A DNA stretch of 64,000 nt from Ramazzottius varieornatus. Its lineage: Eukaryota > Tardigrada > Eutardigrada > Parachela > Ramazzottiidae. The notes under the pieces were generated by a model. It worked only from the letters and a program-made list of their open reading frames with translations, did not search any database and was not told the origin of the DNA. The stretch lies in contig BDGG01000001.1 of the NCBI GenBank assembly GCA_001949185.1, positions 1,796,478-1,860,477 on the forward strand, in the 5' to 3' direction. This document shows positions 34,616-46,618 of this stretch, in pieces; position 1 is the first letter of the stretch; every line of letters begins with the position of its first letter. The translations under genes and the position numbers were made by a program.

Positions 34616-35568
34616 TTAGTCTTTCGAGCCAGGAGATCCGTTCTTGTCCTCCGAGTCTCCGCGACCAGATCGACGTGACTTGCGTTCCGTGTCCGGACTT
34701 CCGGAGTCTCTTCGGCGTGGCTTACGCTCGGGTTCCGGGCTGCCAGACTCCATTCGCTCCCTCTTCGAGTCTCCGTTACGATCTCGGTCTCCGCGGGGTG
34801 GAGGAGATCGACTGCGCGATCGTCGACGAGGTGGTCTGTCATCGCGTCCTCCTGTGAAAGAAACAATGACACAAAGGTTAATCAAATGATTCAAATCAAC
34901 CAAGTTGCATGACCGGATTAACCATTCTAACAAAGCCAGTAAAACAAAGCGGGTGACGTCAGAGAGCCATGATGCATCACCAGCACAAGACGATTACGTC
35001 CCGGTACCCCATTTAACAGCAATAACGAATGAACGCTCCGTTGCCGTTAGTGTTCGCTGCGGAAATTTCGATTTCGAGCGGAGTAAAGACGGCAGTCCGC
35101 CGATAATCTTCAACTCGTTTGTATCGCGTTCAGCTTCATCCAGAAAGCTCTTCCCGTTCTCATCTATCAGCAGAACGAAAGAAAGATAAACGAAGGGTAA
35201 AACTAACCTCGATCTCGCCCATCACGGCTTCCATATCCGTTTCCTCCACGTCCATAATCGCGATCACGTCCGCCGCCATCGCGCTCGCCGAATCCTCGCT
35301 TCGACTTGGATCGCCCATTGGACAGTTCCACTCTGACACGACGTCCACACAGGTTACGGCCGTCCATATCTCGAGATGCGTCCTCAGCGTCTCGCGCATC
35401 TTCAAACTCCACGAAGGCAAATCCGGGAGGGTTACGTGCTACCCAGACATTCTTCAGTGGTCCGAATCGACCGAAAGCATGTTCGATCTCGCCGCGATCC
35501 CCGTTGTTACCCAAATCGCCAATGTATACCTTGCAGTCCAGAGGACCTGTGTTCCGGCTTCGAGACAT
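34616..35568 (-). CDS. SR splicing factor, SRSF3/SRSF7 type
   Basis: Coding exons 35568..35208 and 34851..34616, in phase, 198 aa. The ATG at 35568 ([20 protein letters not shown]) lies 13 bases after an acceptor (tcttttctcag), so there is a 5' untranslated intron upstream. Residues 10-85 are an RRM with RNP motifs CKVYIGDLG and [16 protein letters not shown], plus [10 protein letters not shown] and [11 protein letters not shown], all typical of SRSF3/7 and insect Rbp1/X16. No CCHC zinc knuckle follows, which favours SRSF3-like. After a Gly/Arg/Asp-rich linker comes a short RS region ([12 protein letters not shown]) and an acidic SP/DS-rich tail. It is a nuclear splicing regulator and mRNA export adaptor. 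It is divergent from FBXW7. Confidence 0.9.
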
Positions 35569-36136
35569 TGCAGCTTCCAACCTGAGAAAAGAACATGATA
35601 CAAAGACGAAAATTAGGGCAATGGAAATATCCCGTAGCGTCGCTTTGATTATTGATCAGCTTAATCAGGCGTGTTCTCGTACGACGTACGTGGCGTTCTA
35701 CCCGAGAAACACACTTACCTGTTGAACAGACGGTTCTCCCAACACAATTCTGGATCGTTTTCCGTTCGATATTCGAGGAGATTCTCGAGAACACACGCTG
35801 TTTCCCAACAGGACGCTGGATCGGAGAGGGATTTCAAAATGGCAGAAGAAAATGGAAGTTCGTGCGCCAGTTAGAAACCAAGTATGTCCTATATGAGTCA
35901 CTCTTGTGGGAGGTGTTCAAACGCGCAGTCGAATGACAAAATAGCCCGATACAAGTAATGACGAACCAGGAACCAAAAGAACCGAGCGAACGCGCTGACT
36001 ATGCCACGCGTGACATCATCCGCCTGCCTTGATTGTTCAACCTTGATTGCTTTGTTGTCTTTTCCGACGTCGGCAGTTGTTTGGTGTGATTTTCTTTCCT
36101 CGCCTAAGTCGAAGCTTGTCACCTTGCTTCCGTGGA

Positions 36137-38388
36137 ATGGATGATGAGATGATGGGAATGAGTCCAAAGGAAAGATGCAAGGTCAGTGGAAAACCACCGT
36201 AGAAGAAAGCATTCCTTGGAACGTCTCTCGTAAAGAGTGTTTTCTTCGGGCATCCATCTGGTGTATTTGGGGTTTATATTCCCACTCGTGTTGGGTTGAT
36301 TGTTTGAACTGTGGTGGACTCAAGTGTTACCTTTTTGCAGACGCCATCGCAGACTTCCCTAACGAAAAGCGGAGAATCCTGCTCGAAATTACATGGTCTC
36401 GTGAAACGGTACATGTTCCCCGGGTTAGCAGGATCTCCCGCGAACGTAGCGGAATGTTCGACGGATGGTGCGGAAAGCCTTCGGGCTCTTGACTTGATTT
36501 CCTGTCTTCCCAAAGAGGTCCAACGTGACTTTCGATTAGATTGCTAATTGTCTCTTGAGCAAGCAAGTTTACGAATCCCCGTAACCTCTAAGTCCACTAC
36601 TTAACCGCATTGTATTGTGATTTTCAGCTTGCTCTTAACGTATTCCGGTTTTTGGAAGCCAGAGACCTCATTAATTCCTCCCAAACTTGCCGTCTCTGGC
36701 GGTACCTGGCTGAGGACGATGTTCTCTGGAGGAATAAGAACTCCGAAATTGGTCTACCCGATGAACGGCTCCTACTACAATCCCCTTCGTGTTATCCGGA
36801 TGGTTTCCAGCGAAGCTCTTGGAAACTAAATTATCGAAGGCATTATCGGATTGATGCCAACTGGAGGAATGGCACGAAGCGCCCTGCCAAGGTGAGATCC
36901 AGCAAGCTTGATTTATTATTCAAGATCGTACGCTTATCGGGTTCGCTTCGTAGCTTGTAAATGCGCACACTGGATACCTGATAACTTGCCTTTTGTTCAC
37001 GGACAACAATCGGATAATAAGTGGGTCCGACGACGGTACTCTGAAAGTATGGTCCGTTGAAACAGGCGAGGTGAGTGCAAGCATATTCCGAAACTTCTAA
37101 GTGATGAATTTGAAGAGTAAGTTTATCTTTCTCAGTGTATATTTTCCCTTCTCGGACACGGTGGAGGAGTCTGGGCAGCTGATGTTGAAGGTGCGGTATT
37201 GGTCAGTGGGTCTACAGACCGCACAGTTCGCGTGTGGAACCTGACGAACGGACAAGCGGAAGCGACCTTGTATGGACATTCTTCCACTGTCCGGTGTCTA
37301 GCCGTAAGGAATGGCTTGTAGGTTCTCCCATTTTCTCTGGAAATTTCGATAGAACTATCGACGTCTGTCGTGTGATTTACAGGTGCGTGAGTGGGTCGAG
37401 GGATTGCACGTTAAGGCTATGGCAGGTCCAAGTCGCTCCTCCAGGAACCCTTGTCTTGAACAACTCATGCGTTGGAGTTCTTCAAGGCCATGGGGCGGCA
37501 GTAAGATGTGTTCGTTTCAATGGTGAATTCATCGTCAGCGGGTCCTACGACCATCAGATACGCGTGTGGAGCGCCACAGAAAAGAAGTGCCTTCATGTTC
37601 TGGCCGGCCATACGCATCGTATCTACTCCCTCCAGGTACTGCTTTAGCTTTCATCCCCAGTGCTACTAGCATACTCGCTAGCTACAGCCGTGATTTTCAT
37701 TTCTTCTCCTAGTTCGATGGAACTCACGTGGTCAGTGGCTCTCTGGACACAAGCATCAGGTTCGTATTCAAAGGATTAGAAACTTTTCTGTTTACCAGAA
37801 ATTTCTCACATGAAATTAGTAGTATCGTCTCGATCTGACGTGTTTGTCTCTAGGGTATGGGATGTGAGAACAGGTGCGTTGAAGCACGTCCTTGTCGGCC
37901 ATGAGTCGCTGATCAGCGGGATGCACCAACGCGATCACATTCTTATTTCCGGCAACGCGGATGCCACTGTGAGGATGTGGGACATCCGGACAGGAACTTG
38001 CTTGAAAACTCTCGGCAGTGGTACGTACCGAGAAGTTCGCTCGTTTAGCTTTTCGTGGTAAGGTCAATAAAGGTTGTGAATATGAATGGGAACTTTACTT
38101 GCAGAAGAGGCCAAGCACGAAAGCGCGGTGACAAGTGTCCACTTCGACCAGAACTTCGTGGTGACTTCCTCGGACGACGGAACCGTAAAGCTTTGGGATC
38201 TCCATACTGGCCAGTTCATCCGGAACATCGTGACGCTGACCAGTCGGAGTAGTGGCGGCGTCGTCTGGAGGATCATCGCCAACAAGACCAAGCTGGTCTG
38301 TGCAGTTGGAAGTCGCGACCGTAACAACCAGATAACCAACATTGAAGAAACAAAAATTATCCTCTTTGATTTTGACACTGCCAATTAG
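36137..38388 (+). CDS. FBXW7: F-box/WD40 substrate receptor FBXW7
   Basis: Nine exons (36137..36181, 36341..36517, 36628..36891, 36954..37070, 37136..37317, 37383..37635, 37713..37759, 37854..38020, 38105..38388), phase-consistent, 511 aa. It starts MDDEMMGMSPKERCK and has a short N-terminus compared with vertebrate isoforms; upstream alternative first exons are possible. The F-box is split at LISCLPKE|LALNVFRFLEARDL. The linker WKLNYRRHYRIDANWRNGTK is conserved. Eight WD repeats follow with the phosphodegron-binding arginine context (SGSTDRTVRVW, SGSRDCTLRLW, SGSYDHQIRVW, SGNADATVRMW, TSSDDGTVKLW). As the SCF receptor it would target cyclin E, Notch and Myc-type phosphodegrons. The sixth exon adds a small insert (QVAPPGTLVLNNSC) within blade 4. 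Confidence 0.95.
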
Positions 38389-38829
38389 GGCGACGCCTTC
38401 GTTTTCTTAATTCATCTGTTTCTGTCTTGCGACAGAGCTTGCTGTCCTGTTTCTCAGCCAAACCTCCATGCTCAGTTATACGTTTGAATCCTGTTGCAGA
38501 TTACGGTTTTGACTTCTGACGTTCTGCGCTTTCTTTCGTTTTGGTATTGCTGGTTCCCTTCTATCTTCGACTTTTAACCGTATTTTTTTGACTTCTTCGT
38601 TGACGTTTAGTTGTCCCAATAATCAAGAACAAGTTTTGATAACGACGATCTTTATTCCATTTCAGTTGCACGCGAAGTCCGAGGAATTCCTACATCTGAC
38701 GAACACAAAAGAAATTCGGGGCGTCGTAGTATCGATCTTTACACAAGACGCCAGCAGGGTGGCATTGCGAGTTCTACGGTTCAACATTCGGAAGAGTTCG
38801 TACGATTAAACAGGTCGCGGAGACAGAAT

Positions 38830-39701
38830 CTATGCTGCAGTCTCAATGTTGACTCGCTCTGAAACGTAAATTCCATCCAAAAACTTTCGGATATCCTTGT
38901 TCTTGACAGTTGTCGATTGCTGTATTCTGGCAGCTGCAAAAACCAAACGAGAGTTGCGCCAACATTAGAAGGACGTCAGGAATCAGGACGAAGATGGCAG
39001 AAGGTGAGAAGGACAAATCAACACCACGTGAATCAATGGGAGAAATAACGTACCAGACTGCGAGACGAGTTCCAAGTCGATTCCGTCCAAAACCAGCTCG
39101 TCTTTGACGTCAGGCGAGTTCACACAAGTGACACCAGGTGCCATCCTAACACTTCGAATGATCTTCTCGCCCAAGAAGTTGCGGATCTCCACGACGGTGT
39201 TGTTTTGCGTAGTGGCACAGTTGATAGGAAAGTGAGCGTATACAGAGCGCATCTTGTAGCGATAACCCTGCAAAAATCCCAAAAGTTTTCTCACCCGACG
39301 TTCCTCACTCTTATCGACACGCAGACAGGTTTCCCACAATCAGTCCATTCCTACGACAGGTAAATCATACCAGAGTAACTCCTTTGATCATGTTTTCAAT
39401 GTGGCTGCAGACGGTACGGACAGCAGCCAGCTGTTTCCTCACTCCAAACCATTTCTCGACTCGAATCCTCTTCTTTCCAACCTTGTAAATATCCATCTGA
39501 ACATGGCTGAAGTCTCGGACAAGTGTTCCTTTCTTTCCCTTGACAGTCACTTTTCTCTTACTGACGGTGACATCAACTGCAAGCAGAAGAAAACAACCAA
39601 TGCAGAGCGGTATCTCACGCAGTTCATCGATTTTGCTCCTGTCTGTCCCACTTACCTCCTTCAGGAATGACAACATCTTGGTGAGCCTGGATAGCCTTCA
39701 T
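38830..39701 (-). CDS. RPL9: Large-subunit ribosomal protein L9 (uL6)
   Basis: Four exons (39701..39656, 39576..39371, 39267..39054, 38933..38830), phase-consistent, 189 aa (human 192). It starts [15 protein letters not shown]. Conserved landmarks are [80 protein letters not shown] and the end [17 protein letters not shown]. It is a 60S component near the sarcin-ricin loop. It is divergent from UQCC2 across about 410 bases that presumably hold both promoters. The interval 38389-38829 between FBXW7 and RPL9 has no gene that I can support. Confidence 0.96.
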
Positions 39702-40114
39702 GATGGATATAATCCAGTCGGATAACTTGCCTAAACACGCCGGTGACTTCACCAGCACGGAGGAATACCGGAAGATGCTCTGATCGTGGAGAACGAGGAG
39801 AACTCCAAAATTTTATTTCCACGGTGTGCGACTCGGCATCAGAGTGAGTCGGTAGTCCGCCTCGTCGGCACGGCCCTTAACTGGATCGAGTCGAGACCTA
39901 GTGGTTCATACAGTGACTCGAAAGTCTCGAATCGTTGTCCTTAACTCGACTTTCGGGTGATTTGGTGACAGCCTTTCGGTTGATTGAATAGAGTGACGGA
40001 AACGAAAAGTTGTTCGCATTCCGGTCAACTCACGCACATCTTCTTCATTTGAATCCTTTCTTCCATGAATTTCTAAACGTGCTGAAAGACGAAACGTCTG
40101 TCGAGTAAGTGGGT

Positions 40115-40495
40115 ATGGCGATGAGGTACAAGCAGTATCTGCAAATGCTGCAGAAATGGCCTCTTGATCCGTCGAAACAGGGACGCGATCTGGGTAAGCA
40201 TCTCCGTGTTAAAGTCAGCGAAGCCTTCAAAATGGGGGACGCAACACGCATCGCTGATCCTGCCAAATGCGACGCTGACCTAGCAGCCTTGAACAGGATA
40301 GCGGATAACTACTACGGGAAGAAGTTCCATCGTGGACGGACGACGGGTGCCATGGGGTACAATGCGGACAAATGCTCGGCCATCGTTTCCACCCATATGC
40401 TCATCGCCATCAATGAAAAACAACCTGGCTGGTTTTCTCGATTACGCTCGCGAATGAAAGCTCTGGATACTCCTCCACCGCCGAAAATAAAATGA
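40115..40495 (+). CDS. UQCC2: Ubiquinol-cytochrome c reductase assembly factor 2
   Basis: Single exon of 126 aa. The first ATG in frame is 40115 (MAMRYKQYLQMLQKWPLDPS). The family pattern is clear: RY..YL....WP.D..K.GRDLG..LR..V..AF..G, here KQGRDLGKHLRVKVSEAFKM, then DLAALNRIADNYYGKKFHRG. UQCC2 acts in mitochondria with UQCC1 in the synthesis and assembly of cytochrome b for complex III. Length matches the human protein (126 aa). The C-terminus is Pro/Lys-rich. 40496-41009 downstream contains no supported feature. Confidence 0.86.
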   Translation: MAMRYKQYLQMLQKWPLDPSKQGRDLGKHLRVKVSEAFKMGDATRIADPAKCDADLAALNRIADNYYGKKFHRGRTTGAMGYNADKCSAIVSTHMLIAINEKQPGWFSRLRSRMKALDTPPPPKIK

Positions 40496-41009
40496 GGAGA
40501 AATGGCTCTCTCAGAGTGGTTTGCGGGTTTTTGATTTCTTACCCAGGTGTATTGTACAGAAAGCGAAATCTGTTGTTGTTGGAGGTTTTCGTGAGCAGTG
40601 GTGTATGACGTCAAATATCATTGTGAAGTTCAGCTTTAAACTGCCGCTAAGGCTAAGCCGGCGTGTCGGTAACGAAAAGCTGTGAGTCGATGTTTTTTAT
40701 TGCATTCTTCCCAAAAAGTACAATGTGAATTTTGGGGAGGTGTGACTTCTGAAGTTTGTACCTCTAAGAGTATTCCCTTTCTTTACGATATGCAAAGTAT
40801 AAAACACAATGCTAAAATTAGAACCGCAGCAAATGCAGGATGTAAATTTGAGAAAATCATGAGCTAGAAAAGAACTAAAAGATCGGACTGAAGTTCAAAC
40901 TTGTGTTTATACACGTAAACTACAATTTTTTACTACATAAGATACCGTACGGGTACATGAATTGCAGTTATTGCCCGAAAAACAGAAAAATGCATATCTG
41001 GAGCAATTT

Positions 41010-44000
41010 TCAGCGACTTTCGGACTGCGAGGAACTTGGCTCCGTTTGAGATTCACTCCTTTCGTCACTGTCTACAGCCTGCTCGTGAACGGGTTCCTCG
41101 CTGAGGGGGTGTTCCATTGCAGCAATACTTGCCTTGACGCTGTCCGGAACGGTCCATCTGCCGTTGATTTTCTGGCTCTTCAACTCGGAGGCAGCCTTGT
41201 AGATAGGGACGAGGTTTGAGGGAAGTATCTTCGATATGCTGACTTTGCCGTTCGCGTCAGGCTGCGGACGGTTCTCCACGTCGTATCCGAAGGTCTTACG
41301 GTGCCACTCTTTCTGTGCGCGAACGCGTTCGTCACATTGAGCCTTCTTTTCCATCACTTCCGAGGTCGCCGCTTCACACTAAGAATTTAAAGAGGAATTG
41401 TTTAGGATCTTACTCAATCTCCCATTTTCCAACGCAACACAGGAGCTGGACTTACAAACTCGCCCAGATTGTTTGCCCAAGTGGCGCACACTTCCAGCCA
41501 GAATCACCGAGAAGGTACGTCAATTGGGAAAATAATCTCGTCGAGTTCTTTCGCCGAGATCCCATATGGTTCCTTCAAATTCTTGTAAGTTTTGCACCAG
41601 TTTAGGATCGAAAGCCGAACCGCAAAACTTACTGCCATATTATGAGCCGCTAATATGGCAAAGTAATCTTCCTTCCATTTTTCTCGCTGAGCCTTCAACG
41701 CGGCAACTTCTTCCTCCTTCTTTGTCGTCGCTATCTGAAGCTTCTCGGTATTCAATCTGATTTTCTCCACTTCTTTCTCCATATCTCTGGTCTCTCTACA
41801 GACGCATCAATCCAATTGACTACCATCAAGAAGAAAACCGATAATTATGAGAAATGCGGAAGTTTACTTTTCGAGTTCTTTGATGCGCTGTTGCTGTCGT
41901 TTTTTCTCCTGGGCAACTTCATCGCGCATGTTGATCTTTTTCTCTTCCAGCTCCTTCAAGCTATCCATGGCGCGCTTGAAGTCCTTCTCCTTGGTGGACA
42001 AGTCATCACGGGAGCGCGCCAAATCGCTCTCGATGCTACGAAATTCTTTCTCAAGAGCCCTGTCACAAGATTGTCAATAAACGAAACATTTCCTCATGGT
42101 GTATCGTTTTTGATTAATCTGTAAGAAATGGCGCACTGCGATTCTGTTGACACAATGACTTTGATTGAAGCACACTGTTAGACTCTGTTATCGACCCTAA
42201 ATTTCCCGCCTAGAGAAACCATACAAGTTAGTACTTACAGAAGCTCCTTGTGGTCCTTCTTTTGTGCAGCAGCAAACATCTCCAGGGTATCTTCCATATC
42301 TTTGAGAAGACTCTGAGATTCCCATTGAGCTAAACCTTTATACTTCTACAAGATAATGCGGCGTCATGAAACATAACCAAACAGACAAATCTGAATCAAC
42401 GGAATTCCCAAATGAAAATGGGACGTCGGCAGAGGAAAGGACCGTTATATGAATTAGCGCACCCTCTCATTGTTTTCAGCTGAAAGTATGCGTCACTTGG
42501 CAAAACTAACCTGTTCATATCATTCGCCGACGTTCCAAATCGTCACAAAATGTCAAAATATGCCCAAAATAAGAAGACAGACGAATTTCAGAGAAAATGT
42601 CCTTACCTCGTAAGCTTTGTTTCGTTCGGCATCCTTCTGGGCTTTCTCCTCTTCGACCTCCTTCAGCTTCTTGATGATACTTTCCGGGTCGACGACAATC
42701 TGCTGCTGCATACTTTCCAGTTTGTTCTTGAGGACAACGGTATCGTTTCTACCGTTTATCTGGGATAAATATCGGCATGAAAAGCCTCACGGAATGCAGA
42801 AAGTGAAACGGTGAAGAAGACCAAGGACTTACCACTCGCTGTTCAAGCATTCGCCGTTTTTCCAGTGTCTTTTCCGCCGTGTCATGCATCACAGCCTGCA
42901 AAAGAAATAGATTAGTTTCCGGTTGAAATTGGTGTGACCGTTAAAAGTGAAAAAGAGCATCATTTGACATCTGATGTCTGCGAATTGAAAGTGACAGATA
43001 CGTACCACTTTGGCCGCCCACGCACGCTCTTCCTCTTCCTTCTGCGCTAATGTCTCCTTCAACTACAGGGAGAATTAGGCGACAATTCAAGGGCATTGCC
43101 TCACTTAATTCTGCTGTATTACCAGTGGGACCGAGGACCTCACTTACACGATCGATTTCTGGCTTCTCCCGCTCAACTTTTGTTGCATGATCTCGCTCCC
43201 GCATATCTAGCTCGGCTTCGCCCTCCCACAGAGTGGATTTGCGTTGGTCTAATGCTTTCTGTTGGCAATAGATGGTTGAACATACTTTGATCCCCATCCT
43301 GCTACGCTAATCTTGTTAGACAGATACAAAACGGAGACTTACCAGACCAGAGAAATAGTCTTGAAGAGTCTGCTCATACTGGCTGGTGGTACCAACGATA
43401 CCGATAAGCTGGGTCAGCAACATCCGGATCTTTGTCGCGTCTACAAACCCAAAATTTCCCATCAGTATTCACATCACCTGCCACTGGTGAAGCTCTCAAA
43501 CATTTAGCCCGGTGTGATAGCACTTACTTGGATTTTGAATGTCGGAGACGGTTATGTCAATGCCTTGAATTTCGAACAGGTCCAGAAAAACCTTTCTGTA
43601 ACGATAAGAGTTCTTCAAGTATTTGTATTCTGAAATTGGGAAATCTTAACACTCACATGCATGCAGCCAGGCCGGTAGTGGATCCAAACTTTAGGTGAAG
43701 ACGGATATCGGAGAAAACGTTCGATGCTTCCGTAAGGAGCTAAATGAAACGAAATCATCAACAAGATCAAATCCACGCATGACATCACAAACCTTGAGTG
43801 AGAAAACGTGTTCGACATCTTAACCGCAGTGAAACGGGTGACGTCATGCGGCGAGAACGATCAGACATTTGAAATAAATTTTTACCCTGTTGTACAACTC
43901 CTCAACGGACAAGCAGCTAGCGTTGCAGATCAGGGTAGGAACTACTCCGTTAGCCGAGAAGATACGACGAGAATCCTGCAAGAGGAGACAGTCAAAGAAG

Positions 44001-44301
44001 ACAGCTTGTTCTGTCCAAAGGAGGAGCGTTTTACCTGAGGTTTGTCCAGCTCCTGAATGCTCAGCTTTATGTCAGAATGCACTCCGCTTCCGGCCTCCAG
44101 CTCTCTTGCGATCGTTTCCAGCTCTTGGATTATCCGCATGTCGTCCTCTTTGCTGAATCTAATGCTCTTCTGATTCTGCAGAACCACGGTCGTTCGGCGG
44201 TCGTTGAAGCGTCCAGAGCTTGGTCCTGATGCACCTGATCCTGGACGAAAGTTGGTTGGCCGTCCGACGTTCTTCCCGCCAACCGTTGTACGCGAAGACA
44301 T
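41010..44301 (-). CDS. Nuf2-like kinetochore coiled-coil protein
   Basis: Thirteen exons from 44301 to 41010 join in phase to 606 aa (44301..44035, 43975..43886, 43739..43657, 43595..43528, 43440..43343, 43258..43148, 43062..43006, 42895..42833, 42759..42607, 42345..42239, 42059..41868, 41795..41633, 41378..41010). A Ser/Gly/Arg-rich head (MSSRTTVGGKNVGRPTNFRP) precedes a globular part whose end (KVFLDLFEIQGIDITVSDIQ, NPNATKIRMLLTQLIGIVGT) resembles the calponin-homology-like domain of Nuf2. A coiled coil of about 300 residues follows, with IVVDPESIIKKLKEVEEEKA recalling the Nuf2 motif around SPEKL. The last exon is non-coiled and Ser/Glu-rich. If it is Nuf2, it binds microtubules at kinetochores with Ndc80. 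An intraflagellar or other CH-coiled-coil protein is the alternative. Confidence 0.55.
41478..41529. repeat. Palindromic repeat copy, intron 12 of the Nuf2-like gene
   Basis: ccaagtggcgcacacttccagcc, then a degraded right arm (gtacgtcaattggg). The left outer arm cgcccagattgtttg is intact. Confidence 0.66.
42452..42500. repeat. Palindromic repeat copy, intron 9 of the Nuf2-like gene
   Basis: aattagcgcaccct ... agtatgcgtcacttgg. Confidence 0.66.
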
Positions 44302-44735
44302 GCTGTCAGCTCAGGCCAGCTCCTTCAACGAAAACAACAGCAAGCGATTTGATTTTCAAAGGACGGATTTTTAGAGGATCAAAACAGATTCAAACTCAGT
44401 AAAGTCTAGTAAAGCGCAGATTTATAAAGTTTTCTTTCTTTTGAAGTTCTTAATCTTTGCTGCCAGGAAAGGGCGGAAGACGGCATCGGAGCGGACGAAC
44501 AGACTTCAAACTGATTGATTAGGTGGCCGCCTGGGTTATTATGCTGCACGCTCCGCTTCAACTCCTGCCCGCTTCCGTCGAAGATTCGACGACCACGAGT
44601 CTGCAGTCCCAAGGACCCTGATCGGACGCGCTGTGCCAAATTCTTGCTGTAGTTTCCCCGTAGAATCGTCGTCGGACCGTCGGTGCTTCGTGTGAAATCT
44701 CCTGCTTATCGTGGTGTCGTAAAAGGGCATTCTAC

Positions 44736-46175
44736 TTGGTCCGGTTGAAGAGGGGAACAGGCGTGGAGCATCTGCCGGTTAAGAATATCGCGGATTTCGT
44801 GCCATCCTCGACAAAGACCGTCTCCCATTTCAACGACCAGATCACGCTGAAAATCAACTGGACTATTCCTTACTTCTTCAACCTGAGAGCTCGTACAACT
44901 TATCTCGAATCGGATGTGATCGTGGTTGGCGTTTCTTCTTGGAAAGTTTGGTGTTATCCACTCTATGCGCGTGCACCGACAGATCAGAGCGAAGACACTG
45001 CAGAAGCGATGTCGACGGGCGTATTCCTGGTCAGGCCGAGCGAACCGGCCTTCTTAAGTCTGTCGAGATATCAATGGACGATCAGATTGTTCGAGCTTTC
45101 ACATATCGCAAACTCTGTACTGAAAACAAATGCGTAACTTGACCCGGGCAACAGAAATTTTTCACTCGCAACTGCAACGTAACGCAGTAGAAATGTGTGG
45201 CCTATAATCTTTTGCCTCCTTTGCTCGGCCTTCCCAGTGGTCAGAACCACTAGCTAGTACATAACTTCGGGAGACGCGACTGCAATCCGATGCCGGTCGA
45301 GACCAAGCTCCAAATCAGGTACGCAGAATATCATCAGCTAATTTACGCTTTGATTACGGTCCTGTAATGCTGGATGTATCGACGAATTTCCTTCTAGTGT
45401 GCTGAAGGACGACAGCGAAACGGATACACGAGTTTTTCTGGTCAAGGCAAGTAAGAAAGAATTTACATCTGTTGATCAGTCGTGGGGATTTCCCTCCCTC
45501 TCCAAGCATGCGCGTATTTGGGGACCAAATCCTACTCTTGTCCTTGAAGACGACGTTCTGAGACTTCTGGTTGAGATTAAGTATCTGCCAAGCAAGCTGG
45601 ATACTCGGGATCGGATGCCTCCAGGAGAACCGCTGCGAAAGAAGCTTCGCGGATTGATGGATACGGAAGTGGGGAAGGATTACACACTGCGGACGGGCAT
45701 CATAGAAAAGTTCATTGGGCAGTGATCAGCAATAGCTCCCCGTTCTTCAGCGCAGTGTTCCAGTTCGGTATGAAAGACAGCAAGGCGAGACGGCACGTTA
45801 TGGCTGACGTCTCAATCTCGACCCTGGATACGCTTATCCGCTGCATGTACTACCAGTGCACGGATAAGCTGAAGGAGAGTGCAAAAGACGTCCTCGTGGC
45901 AGCAAGTATCTGCTGAAAGATCTGAAGGAAACCTGCGAGCACATATTGGCTGAGGGAATCACGAACGAAACTGCTATCGACCTACTCATACTGGCCGAGA
46001 AGGTCTCCGCTCCCATCCTGAAGGACGCTGCTCTTCGTTATGCCGGAAAGAACCTTCGAGCTTTGCACAGTGCTGGTGAGAGAAGAAGCGTATAATAGCG
46101 GATGATAGTAATAAGATGGATGGCTATCTAACAGAGGAAATCTTTGCCGCGGTCGCCCGATGGGGAACCAAGTAG
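44736..46175 (+). pseudogene. MATH-BTB (SPOP-like) gene with frame disruptions
   Basis: Exon 1 (open frame 44736..45133, no ATG in good context) and exon 2 from 45398 join in phase and encode a MATH domain (LKINWTIPYFFNLRA, SWGFPSLSKHARIW, PTLVLEDDVLRLLVEIKYLP). The BTB part starts near KDYTLRTGIIEKFIG, then must change frame at about 45718 to read AVISNSSPFFSAVFQFGMKD, and again at about 45905 to read KYLLKDLKETCEHILAEGIT and LLILAEKVSAPILKDAALRY. A final exon 46135..46175 (EEIFAAVARWGTK) splices from CAGTGCTG|gtgaga. Intact proteins of this class are Cullin-3 adaptors recruiting substrates for ubiquitylation. Two one-base losses plus the missing start point to a pseudogene, or to local sequence error. 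MATH-BTB genes are often expanded and decaying in nematodes and other ecdysozoans. Confidence 0.68.
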
Positions 46176-46618
46176 ATCTTACTAGATTATTTTCGTAACT
46201 GAAATCTTTACGATTGATGTCTTCTTTTCCGTTTTATTGGCTTTACTTCTTCTTGGCCTCCAAGAATGTTACCGTAATCTAATATCACTTTGCCTTTACT
46301 AGAAGCGAGATTGTCGCTCTCACATATTTTCACTGAAGCCTTAGAATCTCGGCTGCAAAGAGAACGTTTTCCCCTGTGTCGTCTACCAATAGAACCTTAT
46401 GTTTTTACACTGACTTCCATACGAAATCTAGGTAGAAATTTCGGGCGATTCGAGCAATAACATTTACAACGGTACATCGAAACGCAAACCGGACTAGAAG
46501 TGTGTGGGATAGTACGAAGAAAAATACGTTTGCAGATACACATACAAAACTCTATCAAGGATATGAAATACGGACTCAAACTTGGCTTTCACACCGAAAG
46601 AACCTGAATAAAAAAAGT

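Noticed and set aside
43790-43818. An extra 26-base exon (ATGTCGAACACG...) in the Nuf2-like gene
   Set aside because: Including it puts the next exon out of frame; skipping it keeps one open frame.
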